Part shown: positions 1-6,079 of the stretch, one piece after another
How positions within the stretch are numbered: the stretch's first letter is position 1
How the letters are laid out: each line of letters opens with the position of its first letter
Origin: Candidatus Omnitrophota bacterium
GTDB lineage: Bacteria; Omnitrophota; Gorgyraeia; B26-G9
Reading direction: 5' to 3'
Length of the DNA stretch: 11,967 nucleotides
Assembly (NCBI GenBank): GCA_003645745.1
Contig: QNCH01000031.1
Location: 1-11,967 of the forward strand
Program-made: the position numbers and the translations under genes
The notes under the pieces: model-generated
Database searches by the model: none
The model's input: only the letters and a program-made list of their open reading frames with translations
Told to the model about the DNA's origin: nothing

Positions 1-43
1 GACGGCCTGAAGATGTGAGGTAGAAATGTAAACTTTATTTCTT

Positions 44-124
44 TACGGTCACTTAGCTCAGAACGTTCCAATCTAGGGCACAGAAAAACGCCTGAATTTT
101 GCAAACCAATTGCGTTTGAGTATA
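44..124 (+). repeat. Palindromic repeat, copy 1 (right half only)
   Basis: This stretch matches the right arm of the full copies: TCAGAACGTTCCAATCT, then CGCCTGAATTTTGCAAACC, then GCGTTTGAGTATA ending at 124. The central GCAGC hairpin and the whole left arm are missing; positions 1-43 are unrelated. It is therefore a truncated copy or a recombination remnant. Its end reads CGCAA inward, so unlike most other ends it does not offer the TAA stop in the YTQT frame. Confidence 0.8.
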
Positions 125-134
125 TTTGTCTTCT

Positions 135-160
135 ATTCTGACTCCTGACTTCTGGATTCT
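135..160 (+). repeat. Short repeat CTGACTTCTGG-TTCT, copy a
   Basis: CTGACTTCTGGATTCT at 145-160 recurs at 2635-2650 with one change (15 of 16). Both sites lie within 20 bp outside an end of the large palindrome. A related inverted arm lies at 2567-2580. The origin is unknown; it may be a small dispersed repeat, or flanking DNA copied together with the palindrome. Confidence 0.45.
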
Positions 161-220
161 TTGTTAAAACAAGGAAACGACGAATTGAAGGGTAAAAAAT
201 CGACAATTAACCCACAGATT

Positions 221-254
221 CTAAGAAAAAGCCATAAAAATGATAAATTTATGG
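221..254 (-). terminator. Candidate intrinsic terminator after the DegT gene
   Basis: Read on the minus strand, CCATAAA (254-248) pairs with TTTATGG (238-232) around a 9-nt loop and is followed by CTTTTTCTT (231-223). It lies about 72 nt past the aminotransferase stop, where the minus-strand operon should end. The stem is short and AT-rich, so the strength is uncertain. Confidence 0.45.
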
Positions 255-255
255 T

Positions 256-290
256 GTCCCCGCTTCAGTTATAGGGGGATTTATTTTTTT
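256..290 (+). terminator. Weak terminator-like hairpin, forward strand
   Basis: GTCCCC (256-261) can pair with GGGGAT (275-280, one G-T wobble) across a 13-nt loop, followed by TTATTTTTTT on the plus strand. It would stop plus-strand transcripts coming from left of the window, back to back with the minus-strand hairpin at 221-254. No plus-strand gene is visible to support it. Confidence 0.25.
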
Positions 291-325
291 ATTTCAAAAC
301 CACACCGAGACAATCGCCTATTTTT

Positions 326-1453
326 TTACCCACAAATTTTACAAAGATTTTCTACAATAAATTTTATGTTTTCTTCTTTCAAACCTGGATATATGGGCAG
401 GCAAAGGATTTTTTTGCTTACTTGTTCCGCACACGGGAAATCACCTTTTTGACAGCCGAGATCTTTGTATGCAGGCTGGAGGTGTAATGGGCAGGAATAA
501 ATTTTAGCTGTATTAATATTTAATTTTTGCAGCTCCTGATAAATTTTATCTCTATTTTTCACTAAAACCGCGTAAATATGAAACACAGATTGCGCGTAAT
601 CAGGCTGAACAGGCAAGGTAATTCCCTGACATTTTTTAAGCAATTTTGTGTATAAACCTGCTTTATCCCTGCGTAATTGATTCTGCGCGTCCAATTCTTT
701 AAGTTTAACTCTTAATAATGCGGCTTGAATAGAATCTAAGCGGCAATTATAGCCTTTTAAATAGTGTAAATACCTGTTTGTCCCTTTTCTTCCCTGATCA
801 CGTAAAATAAGCAATTTTTGGTAAATATTTTTGCGGCTTGTTGTAATCATACCCCCGTCACCACACCCGCTTAAATTTTTTGTTGGATAAAAACTAAAAC
901 AGCCGATATCTCCAACTGCTCCAACAATTTGTTTATTATGCTGATCATTTATATATACTGCTCCATGAGCCTGAGCAGCATCTTCAATCACTTTTAAATT
1001 ATTTTGTTTTGCTATTTTTAAAATCTGCCCCATATACGCTGGCTGTCCATAAAGATGCACGGGGATTATTGCTTTAGTCTTTTTACTAATTTTCTTTTTA
1101 ATCTCACTGGGATCAAGATTAAAAGTACGCGGCGAAATATCAACAAAAACAGGTTTTGCCCCAGTACAGGAAATGCTTAGAGCTGTAGCTATATATGTAT
1201 AAACCGGGCAAATAACTTCATCACCCTTGCCAATCCCTACGCTTAGAAGCGATAGAAATAAAGCGTCTGTGCCTGAACTTACACCTACCGCGTACTTAGT
1301 CCCGCAATAAGCAGCAAATTCCTTTTCAAAAGCCTGCACCTGAGAACCTAAAATAAACTCACCAGAACAAATCACTTCATCCACACAAGATAACAATTTA
1401 TCCCTTAGCCTTAAATTCTGCGGGGCAAGATCAATAAAAGGAATTTTATTCAT
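326..1453 (-). CDS. DegT/DnrJ/EryC1/StrS family sugar aminotransferase
   Basis: This is a PLP-dependent, fold-type I aminotransferase of 375 residues, the usual length for the family. These enzymes transfer an amino group, normally from glutamate, to a nucleotide-linked keto-sugar in the cytoplasm to make amino sugars for surface polysaccharides. Visible motifs are the N-terminal FIDLAPQ, the phosphate-cup SSGTDA (59-64), ED (157-158) with QAHGA (161-165) holding the PLP ring, and SFYPTKNLSGCGDGG (187-201) with the PLP lysine at K192. The sequence is closest in style to the WbpE/FdtB/QdtB sugar transaminases; the exact sugar cannot be read from it. The ATG overlaps the stop of the upstream glycosyltransferase (ATGA), so the two are almost certainly co-translated. 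It ends with TAA, 72 nt before a candidate terminator. Confidence 0.93.
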   Translation of the reverse strand: MNKIPFIDLAPQNLRLRDKLLSCVDEVICSGEFILGSQVQAFEKEFAAYCGTKYAVGVSSGTDALFLSLLSVGIGKGDEVICPVYTYIATALSISCTGAKPVFVDISPRTFNLDPSEIKKKISKKTKAIIPVHLYGQPAYMGQILKIAKQNNLKVIEDAAQAHGAVYINDQHNKQIVGAVGDIGCFSFYPTKNLSGCGDGGMITTSRKNIYQKLLILRDQGRKGTNRYLHYLKGYNCRLDSIQAALLRVKLKELDAQNQLRRDKAGLYTKLLKKCQGITLPVQPDYAQSVFHIYAVLVKNRDKIYQELQKLNINTAKIYSCPLHLQPAYKDLGCQKGDFPCAEQVSKKILCLPIYPGLKEENIKFIVENLCKICG

Positions 1454-2517
1454 AATAACCTTTCTATAGCATCAAACACATTGTCTTCACTTATTTGCAT
1501 TAAACATTTTTTTGTGCGGCAATCTTTTGTCCGAAAATTTTTATAACACGGCCTGCAAGCTAAATCTTTAGTTATTACCGCATAATTATCAGGATTGCCT
1601 ATAGGGCCATAAACTTTTTCATCAACCGGCCCATAAACAGCCGCAATTTTTATATCTAAAGCGCAGGCAATATGCATAGGCCCTGAGTCGTTACTAATCA
1701 ATAAATTCAAACATTTAATTAAAGCACCTAATTGCCTTAAATCAGTGCATCCCACAGCACTGATTATTTTTCCTGTTTTAATCATATTTTGCAAATCTTT
1801 TGCAGCTTTAAGGTCAGCTTTAACACCAAAAATAATAACTCTGGCATTGTATTTATCTATAACACGGTTGATTACTCCAGCAAACCTTTCTAAAGGCCAT
1901 TGTTTATTCTCCGCATTCTGCCCCCAGCTTATGCCGCCAAAAGGCGCGATACCAACAATCAGTCCATTGTTATTAATTTGATTTTTCTGCAAAAATTCCT
2001 GCTGCCAGGCTAAATCTTCTGTATTCAAGAAAAAATCCAGATGTTTCCTAAATTTATCTATGCCTGCTTTAAACATTAATTGACGGTAATATTCAACCAC
2101 ATGTTTATCTGTAAAACCACTAAGATCAATTTTGTCTGTTAAAAAAAATCCCCTATTGCGATAATTAAAACCATAGCGTTTTTTTATGCCAATCAACCAA
2201 AAAATAAAACTATACTGAGTAACTAAAGAAAGATCAATCACAAAATCAAATTTCATTTTCTTTAGCACAATTATTGCTTTAAATACCTGAACCAGATATT
2301 TAAAATTAGATTTTTTTTTAATTATTTTAAAATCGCCTCTGGAATAAAAAAAAATCTGATCAACAAAAGGATTATTTTTGAGTACCAAAGCACTGCGGCT
2401 ATTGCACAGATACGCGATAAAACTCTGCGGATATTTTTGCTTTAAAGAGCGTAAAACAGGCGTGGTAAAAAGCACATCTCCAATACCAAAAGGATTTACA
2501 ACCAAAATTTTCTGCAT
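1450..2517 (-). CDS. Glycosyltransferase family 9 (heptosyltransferase-like)
   Basis: The 355-residue product is a GT-B fold transferase of the ADP-heptose:LPS heptosyltransferase family. It begins with KILVVNPFGIGDVLFTTP (3-20), the glycine-rich acceptor-side motif with the conserved aspartate at D14. APFGGISWGQ (191-200) and KQWPLERFAGVI (205-216) match the family's middle segment, and SNDSGPMHIA (275-284) is the nucleotide-sugar-binding signature. Near the C terminus a cysteine cluster (C321, C324, C333, C338) follows the CxPC pattern common in these enzymes. It should act at the inner membrane face on a lipid-linked core or other glycan. The donor could be a heptose or another sugar. It overlaps the downstream aminotransferase by 4 nt. 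The start is preceded only by a weak ribosome site (GAGCTATAAAAAATAATT before ATG). Confidence 0.92.
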   Translation of the reverse strand: MQKILVVNPFGIGDVLFTTPVLRSLKQKYPQSFIAYLCNSRSALVLKNNPFVDQIFFYSRGDFKIIKKKSNFKYLVQVFKAIIVLKKMKFDFVIDLSLVTQYSFIFWLIGIKKRYGFNYRNRGFFLTDKIDLSGFTDKHVVEYYRQLMFKAGIDKFRKHLDFFLNTEDLAWQQEFLQKNQINNNGLIVGIAPFGGISWGQNAENKQWPLERFAGVINRVIDKYNARVIIFGVKADLKAAKDLQNMIKTGKIISAVGCTDLRQLGALIKCLNLLISNDSGPMHIACALDIKIAAVYGPVDEKVYGPIGNPDNYAVITKDLACRPCYKNFRTKDCRTKKCLMQISEDNVFDAIERLL

Positions 2518-2566
2518 AATTATTTTTTATAGCTCTATTATAAAAAAATGTATGGATTAATTTAAA

Positions 2567-2649
2567 GAATTCAGAAGTCAAAATAAAAAATAACTCAATG
2601 AAACCAGTGAATAAAATTTTTACCCTACTGAATTCTGACTTCTGGCTTC
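2567..2649. repeat. Short imperfect inverted repeat between GT9 and copy 2
   Basis: GAATTCAGAAGTCA (2567-2580) pairs with TGACTTCTGGCTTC (2636-2649) at 12 of 14 positions around a 55-bp AT-rich spacer. The right arm is also copy b of the CTGACTTCTGG repeat seen at 145-160. It lies 12 bp outside palindrome copy 2 and accounts for most of the otherwise empty stretch 2518-2661. Confidence 0.4.
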
Positions 2650-2661
2650 TAATTCGTTTGA

Positions 2662-2843
2662 TATACTCAAACGCAATTGGTTTGTAAAATTTAGGCGTTT
2701 CCCTGTGCTGTAGATTGGAACGTTCTGATTAAGTCAAACCGCAGGCGCAGCTTGCTGCGCCTAAGAATTTGCGAATGAAGAACGTTTCAAGATGCAGTGC
2801 AGGGAAATGTCATAAAATTACAAACCAATTACGTTTGAGTATA
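2662..2843 (-). repeat. Palindromic MITE-like repeat, copy 2
   Basis: This 182-bp copy is the most symmetrical of the set. TATACTCAAACG at the left end is mirrored by CGTTTGAGTATA at the right end, and the arms stay complementary almost throughout to a perfect central hairpin, AGGCGCAGC-TT-GCTGCGCCT (about 2742-2761). Boundary bases fit a TA target duplication (TA at 2662-2663 and 2842-2843). The right end overlaps the last five codons of panE and supplies its stop. No protein is encoded inside. Orientation is called relative to copies 1 and 3. It fills most of the gene-free interval between the GT9 start and the panE stop. Confidence 0.9.
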
Positions 2844-3755
2844 ACACAACTGCTTTATTTTAATCAGATTAGTCAAAACTCTGTTTACCGGCGTGTCTAT
2901 GCCAATTTCCTCTGCTTTGCGAACAATGGCGCCATTAAGAGAGTCTATTTCTGTTTTTTTCCTATTTAAAACATCTTGCAGCATTGAAGAAATATTTTCT
3001 GCTGTAAAATCGCATACTGCTTCAGTTTTTTTCCGCATATTTTTATAGATTAATTTTATTCCCATTTTCTCGGCAACACACACTGCCTCTCTAACGCTTA
3101 AATCCAGTATCTGTCTAACCTCAGAGTATTTAAGCAAATCCCCATTTTTTAAAGATGTAATCGCAGAAAGCGCGTTAATACCTATGTTAATTATTAACTT
3201 ATGCCAAATCCATGCATCGATTTTTTTAGAAAGCGATATTTCAAAACCAGCGTTTTTAAATACATCGCGTAATACACGCATCCTGCGGGTAATTTTGCCG
3301 TCTTTTTTGCCAATAATTATTTTACCTGCTCCAGCATAACGAACATTGGCTTCAGACAATAATGTTGCACCCAAAAAAATCACCCCAGCCCATACATTAG
3401 TATTACCGCTAATCTTAGAAATTATTTCTACATTACCCAGCCCATTTTGCAGGCTAAGTAAACAAACATTTCTATTTAATAATGGTTTAACTGTTTTCAG
3501 CGCGGATTCTGCAGCATAACTTTTAACACAAAATATAATTAAATCACAAAACTTAATTTGACTGGCACAAGCAGTAATTTTTACCCTGGCTTTTAATTTT
3601 CCATTAATCCCCTGGACAAAAACTCCAGATTTATTAATTCTTCGCGCGCGTGCCAGATCTTTATCCAACAGCCAGACTTCTGCCTGTTTTACGCGGGATA
3701 AAAAAGCAGCAATCAGACAACCAATCGCTCCGGGGCCAACAATAACAATCTTCAC
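2829..3755 (-). CDS. panE: 2-dehydropantoate 2-reductase (ketopantoate reductase)
   Basis: PanE reduces ketopantoate to pantoate with NADPH, the second step of pantothenate (CoA precursor) synthesis, in the cytoplasm. The 308-residue protein starts with MKIVIVGPGAIGCLIA, the Rossmann GxGxxG dinucleotide site. It has the CVKS segment with K78, LQNGLGN (102-108), and WHKLIINIGINALSAI (174-189), whose K176 matches the catalytic lysine of the family. SSM (246-248) and the glutamate E259 fit the substrate-binding C-terminal domain. The start is GTG (3755-3753), with only a weak GAGAA purine run upstream. It begins 15 bp from palindrome copy 3 and ends inside copy 2, which supplies the last residues YTQT and the TAA. 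It follows panB, the preceding pathway step, and its expression may depend on read-through of copy 3 or on a promoter in that copy's end. Confidence 0.94.
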   Translation of the reverse strand: MKIVIVGPGAIGCLIAAFLSRVKQAEVWLLDKDLARARRINKSGVFVQGINGKLKARVKITACASQIKFCDLIIFCVKSYAAESALKTVKPLLNRNVCLLSLQNGLGNVEIISKISGNTNVWAGVIFLGATLLSEANVRYAGAGKIIIGKKDGKITRRMRVLRDVFKNAGFEISLSKKIDAWIWHKLIINIGINALSAITSLKNGDLLKYSEVRQILDLSVREAVCVAEKMGIKLIYKNMRKKTEAVCDFTAENISSMLQDVLNRKKTEIDSLNGAIVRKAEEIGIDTPVNRVLTNLIKIKQLCYTQT

Positions 3756-3769
3756 AATATTTCTCGATT

Positions 3770-3952
3770 TATACTAAAAAGTAATAGGTTTGCAATTTTA
3801 TGACGCCCCCCTCACACCACATTTTGAAACGTTCTTCTATCGCCAAGCCTTAACGCAGCAAGCTGCGCCTGCGGTTTGCCTTAAGTCAGAACATTCCAAT
3901 CCACAGTACAGGGAAACGCCTAAATTTTGCAAACCTATTACGTTTGAGTATA
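3770..3952 (+). repeat. Palindromic MITE-like repeat, copy 3
   Basis: This 183-bp copy occupies almost the whole panB-panE interval. It has TATACT...AGTATA ends, the central CGCAGC-AA-GCTGCG hairpin (about 3853-3866), and arms complementary along most of their length. The left end has drifted (TATACTAAAAAG) while the right end keeps CGTTTGAGTATA. The right end overlaps panB and provides its YTQT-TAA ending. Joining the flanks across a single TA recreates TTG-TAA in the panB frame, consistent with insertion into the original stop codon. The left end, read outward, gives TTGCAA-N16-TATAAA just before panE. Confidence 0.9.
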
Positions 3953-4786
3953 CAAATTAGGCAAATTATCCGCATTGATTTTAAAACAATGCTCTTCCGC
4001 AGGAAATTTTTTTTGTTTTACCTCACAAATATAATCCTGCACACTTTGCGTAATCACCTCTCCAAGATTAGCATATTGCCTGACAAATTTCGGCATAAAC
4101 TTATTATTAATGCCAAGTAAATCATGGATAACTAAAACCTGTCCATCACATTCCGCTCCAGCGCCAATTCCAATTGTGGGAATACGCAACTTTTTAGTAA
4201 TAAGTCCAGCTAATTTATCAGGCACACATTCAAACACAATACAAAAACAGCCAGCGCTTTCAAGCGCAAGAGCCTGATTTAAAATTTTTTCTGCTGACTC
4301 TCTATCTTTACCCTGGACTTTATACCCGCCAAGCATTGGTGCTGTTTGCGGCGTAAGCCCAAGATGCCCCATAACAGGTATGCCCGCGGCAATAATTGCT
4401 TTAATTGTTTCAACCACTGCGTTTGTGCCGCCTTCTATTTTCACAGCATCAGCTCCAGCTTCTTTGATAAACCTTCCAGCATTAATAATCGCGTGTTCAC
4501 AGCTTACATTAAAAGACATAAAAGGCATATCAGAAACTAAAAAAGCAAATTCAACTCCTTTTCTTACAGCCTTGCTATGATGCAGCATTTCATCCATAGT
4601 TACCGGCACAGGATTATCATAACCTAGAACTACATTCCCAAGAGAATCGCCTACTAAAATAATTTCAACTCCAGCATGGTCAATAAGTTTACCAAAAGGG
4701 TAATCATACGCAGTAAGCATAGTAATCTTTTCCCCATTTGATTTCATCTTTAATAAATCAGATAAACTAATTTTTTTTCTTTGCAT
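3938..4786 (-). CDS. panB: 3-methyl-2-oxobutanoate hydroxymethyltransferase
   Basis: PanB moves a hydroxymethyl group from 5,10-methylene-tetrahydrofolate to alpha-ketoisovalerate, giving ketopantoate, the first committed step of pantothenate synthesis. The enzyme is a cytoplasmic TIM-barrel, usually decameric. The 282-residue product shows ITMLTAYDYP (21-30), the metal ligands D47 in VGDSLG and D86 in VSDMP, then VKIEGG with E118, HLGLTPQ (141-147), the catalytic glutamate E186 in VFECVP, and GIGAGAECDGQVLV (206-219). After FPAEEHCF the tail runs about 14 residues past where many homologues stop, and its last four (YTQT) come from palindrome copy 3. The ATG has a weak AAGAAAG purine run upstream. 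A long leader hairpin lies 33-90 nt before the start. panE follows; panC and panD are not in the window. Confidence 0.96.
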   Translation of the reverse strand: MQRKKISLSDLLKMKSNGEKITMLTAYDYPFGKLIDHAGVEIILVGDSLGNVVLGYDNPVPVTMDEMLHHSKAVRKGVEFAFLVSDMPFMSFNVSCEHAIINAGRFIKEAGADAVKIEGGTNAVVETIKAIIAAGIPVMGHLGLTPQTAPMLGGYKVQGKDRESAEKILNQALALESAGCFCIVFECVPDKLAGLITKKLRIPTIGIGAGAECDGQVLVIHDLLGINNKFMPKFVRQYANLGEVITQSVQDYICEVKQKKFPAEEHCFKINADNLPNLYTQT

Positions 4787-4818
4787 TTTCTTTCTTTTAA
4801 ATTAGATTCAAATTTGCT

Positions 4819-4876
4819 CACAGATTTGACTGTTTTAATTGAATGCTCTTTCAATTGGAAACAAACCAAATCTGTG
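4819..4876 (-). promoter_or_regulatory. Long hairpin in the panB leader
   Basis: CACAGATTTG (4819-4828) is the perfect reverse complement of CAAATCTGTG (4867-4876). Inside, TGTTT pairs with AAACA, and AATTGAA (about 4839-4845) with TTCAATT around a 6-nt loop, giving a 58-nt nested stem. It lies between palindrome copy 4 and the panB start, so minus-strand panB mRNA starting in or beyond copy 4 would carry it 33 nt before the ATG. No T-run follows, so it is not a simple terminator. It could be a regulatory leader or a separate small palindromic repeat. I see no known riboswitch core. Confidence 0.5.
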
Positions 4877-4911
4877 GGGAAATCTGAGAGACAAAAACCA
4901 CAGTTTATTAA

Positions 4912-5083
4912 TATACTCAAACATAATAGATTTGTAAAATTTAAGAGTTTCCCCTGTAAACGTTCTGACTTAAGACAAACCACAGGCGCAGCTTGCTGCG
5001 TTAAGGTTTGGCGATAGAATAACGTTTCAAAATGCAGTGCAAGGGGGCGTCATAAAATTGCAAACCTATTACGTTTAAGTATA
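4912..5083 (-). repeat. Palindromic MITE-like repeat, copy 4
   Basis: This 172-bp copy is closest to copy 3, sharing the central CGCAGC-TT-GCTGCG, the TTAAGG segment beside it and the GGCGATAGAA arm. It has lost about 11-13 bp from one arm, between CCCCTGTA and AACGTTCTGA. The ends are TATACTCAAACA and ACGTTTAAGTATA. It lies wholly between the 78-residue gene and panB, so it touches no stop codon. Its left end, read outward toward panB, gives TTACAA-N16-TATATT. Together with the hairpin at 4819-4876 it fills the 344-bp gene-free interval 4787-5130. Confidence 0.88.
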
Positions 5084-5130
5084 ACAATTATTGTGATCTA
5101 AAAATTTATTGTTTATATCATACCAACAAA

Positions 5131-5367
5131 TTAATCCATAACCTTCATTGCTTCCTGAATCAAGGGTAAAATTGACTCTACTTCCTCTTTATTCATTCTG
5201 CCTAATTTAGCAAACTTATACTCTCCCTGGGCATCTTTAGTGTTTCTCGATATTTGCAGTTTCTTCACCCCTTTGTTATAAGAATAAATACTCACTGTTA
5301 GTCTATATAACTCAGATTCATAGGACTTTGCAAACAAACACTCATCTAAACTCTGATCATAGGCCAT
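5131..5367 (-). CDS. Small PC4-like protein (78 residues), function unproven
   Basis: A real gene by context: it has a strong AGGAGG ribosome site 7 nt before its ATG, and it overlaps the alkD stop by 11 nt (ATGGCCTATGA), so it is translationally coupled. The middle reads LTVSIYSYNKGVKKLQISR (22-40), then GEYKFAKLGR (47-56), then an acidic helix EEVESILPLIQEAM (61-74). That layout (two beta hairpins with basic residues, then a helix) resembles the PC4/YdbC single-stranded-DNA-binding fold, which would fit a neighbour of a DNA repair enzyme. The resemblance is by eye only. It has no signal peptide, membrane segment or cysteine pair. The TAA stop lies 47 nt before palindrome copy 4. Confidence 0.7.
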   Translation of the reverse strand: MAYDQSLDECLFAKSYESELYRLTVSIYSYNKGVKKLQISRNTKDAQGEYKFAKLGRMNKEEVESILPLIQEAMKVMD

Positions 5368-6079
5368 AACTGTCCTCCTTTCTCTTTTTTAAATACAGTT
5401 GTCTTTTTTCATCGGAAAATTTCTCAATCGCGTATCTAAGCATTGTTCGAGGCATTCGATGGCAATGCTTTTTTAAGAATTCCTCTTCTGCTGTAATGTT
5501 TCTTTTTCCTACTTCACGCAGCATCCAGCCTACAGCTTTATGAATTAAATCCTGCTTATCTGTAATTAATATTTCAGCAATTTTCAATGTATGGGAAAAA
5601 TCATTATTTTTAATAAAACAAAAACTAGCAACAACCGCAATACGCTTTTGCCAAAGCAAATCTGATTTCACTAATTTATATAAAGGTGATTTAGGCTTAT
5701 CTTTTAAAAAATCACCAACTATTTTTGGCGCGCTTAAATCTACAATGTCCCAATTATTAATATACTCTGTATTTGTCAAATACGTTTCATAAATTATTTT
5801 TTTAGTTTTTTGATTCCCTGATTCATATTGCAGGACAAAAATTAAAACCGCTAATAATCTTTCTTCATGAATTGAAGATTTTAATAATTTGAGATTCTCT
5901 TTTAAACCCAAATTTTTATATTGCTTAGCAACTTTTCTGATTTCAGGCACCTTAACGCCGATAAATCTATCCCCTTCGCCATATTCTCCTTTGCCTGTTT
6001 TAAAAAATCCCTGCAATATTAATGCTTTTTCGCTGCTGCCGTTTTTCCTTAAAATCCTTTTTATTTCAGCAACTATCAT
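5357..6079 (-). CDS. AlkD-like DNA alkylation repair protein (HEAT-repeat glycosylase)
   Basis: The 240-residue product is an all-helical HEAT-like-repeat protein of the AlkD family, which excises positively charged alkylated bases such as N3- and N7-alkylpurines without flipping them. The N-terminal part has FFKTGKGEYGEGDRFIGVKV (25-44), typical of the family. NNWDIVD (108-114) carries W110 and D114, matching the catalytic tryptophan-aspartate pair of Bacillus cereus AlkD. LLWQKRIAVV (141-150) supplies the conserved arginine R146, and KAVGWMLREVGK (181-192) the second aromatic, W185. All four key residues are present, so activity is likely. The gene overlaps glgP by 14 nt upstream and the 78-residue gene by 11 nt downstream. 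Its only plausible ribosome site, TAGGT, lies in the last unit of the tandem repeat at the glgP 3' end. Confidence 0.92.
   Translation of the reverse strand: MIVAEIKRILRKNGSSEKALILQGFFKTGKGEYGEGDRFIGVKVPEIRKVAKQYKNLGLKENLKLLKSSIHEERLLAVLIFVLQYESGNQKTKKIIYETYLTNTEYINNWDIVDLSAPKIVGDFLKDKPKSPLYKLVKSDLLWQKRIAVVASFCFIKNNDFSHTLKIAEILITDKQDLIHKAVGWMLREVGKRNITAEEEFLKKHCHRMPRTMLRYAIEKFSDEKRQLYLKKRKEDSYGL

Larger units (their letters stand above)
1..325. other. Gene-free left edge, 325 bp
   Basis: No convincing coding region lies here. Positions 1-43 match nothing else in the window; all three forward frames hit stops by about position 21, so at most the last few codons of an upstream gene could be present. 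From about 44 to 124 there is half of the palindromic repeat described below. A short repeat follows at 135-160, and two terminator-like hairpins lie at 221-254 and 256-290. The apparent forward reading frame at 240-452 is a shadow of the aminotransferase 3' region. Confidence 0.6.

Noticed and set aside
205..225. CCCACAGATT near the left edge as a relic of the panB-leader hairpin
   Set aside because: Only about 10 bases match and no second arm is present; this is within chance for AT-rich sequence.
2399..2581. 60-residue minus-strand frame across the GT9 start
   Set aside because: It overlaps the clear GT9 N terminus in another frame and has no family features.
4750..5017. Reading frames of about 77 residues on both strands across the panB leader and copy 4
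   Set aside because: They run through the leader hairpin and the palindromic repeat, lack ribosome sites and protein-like composition, and overlap panB out of frame.
2662..5083. Palindromes as a CRISPR array or tRNA-like genes
   Set aside because: Spacing is kilobase-scale with genes between, the units are 172-183 bp palindromes, and no cloverleaf or spacer pattern is present.
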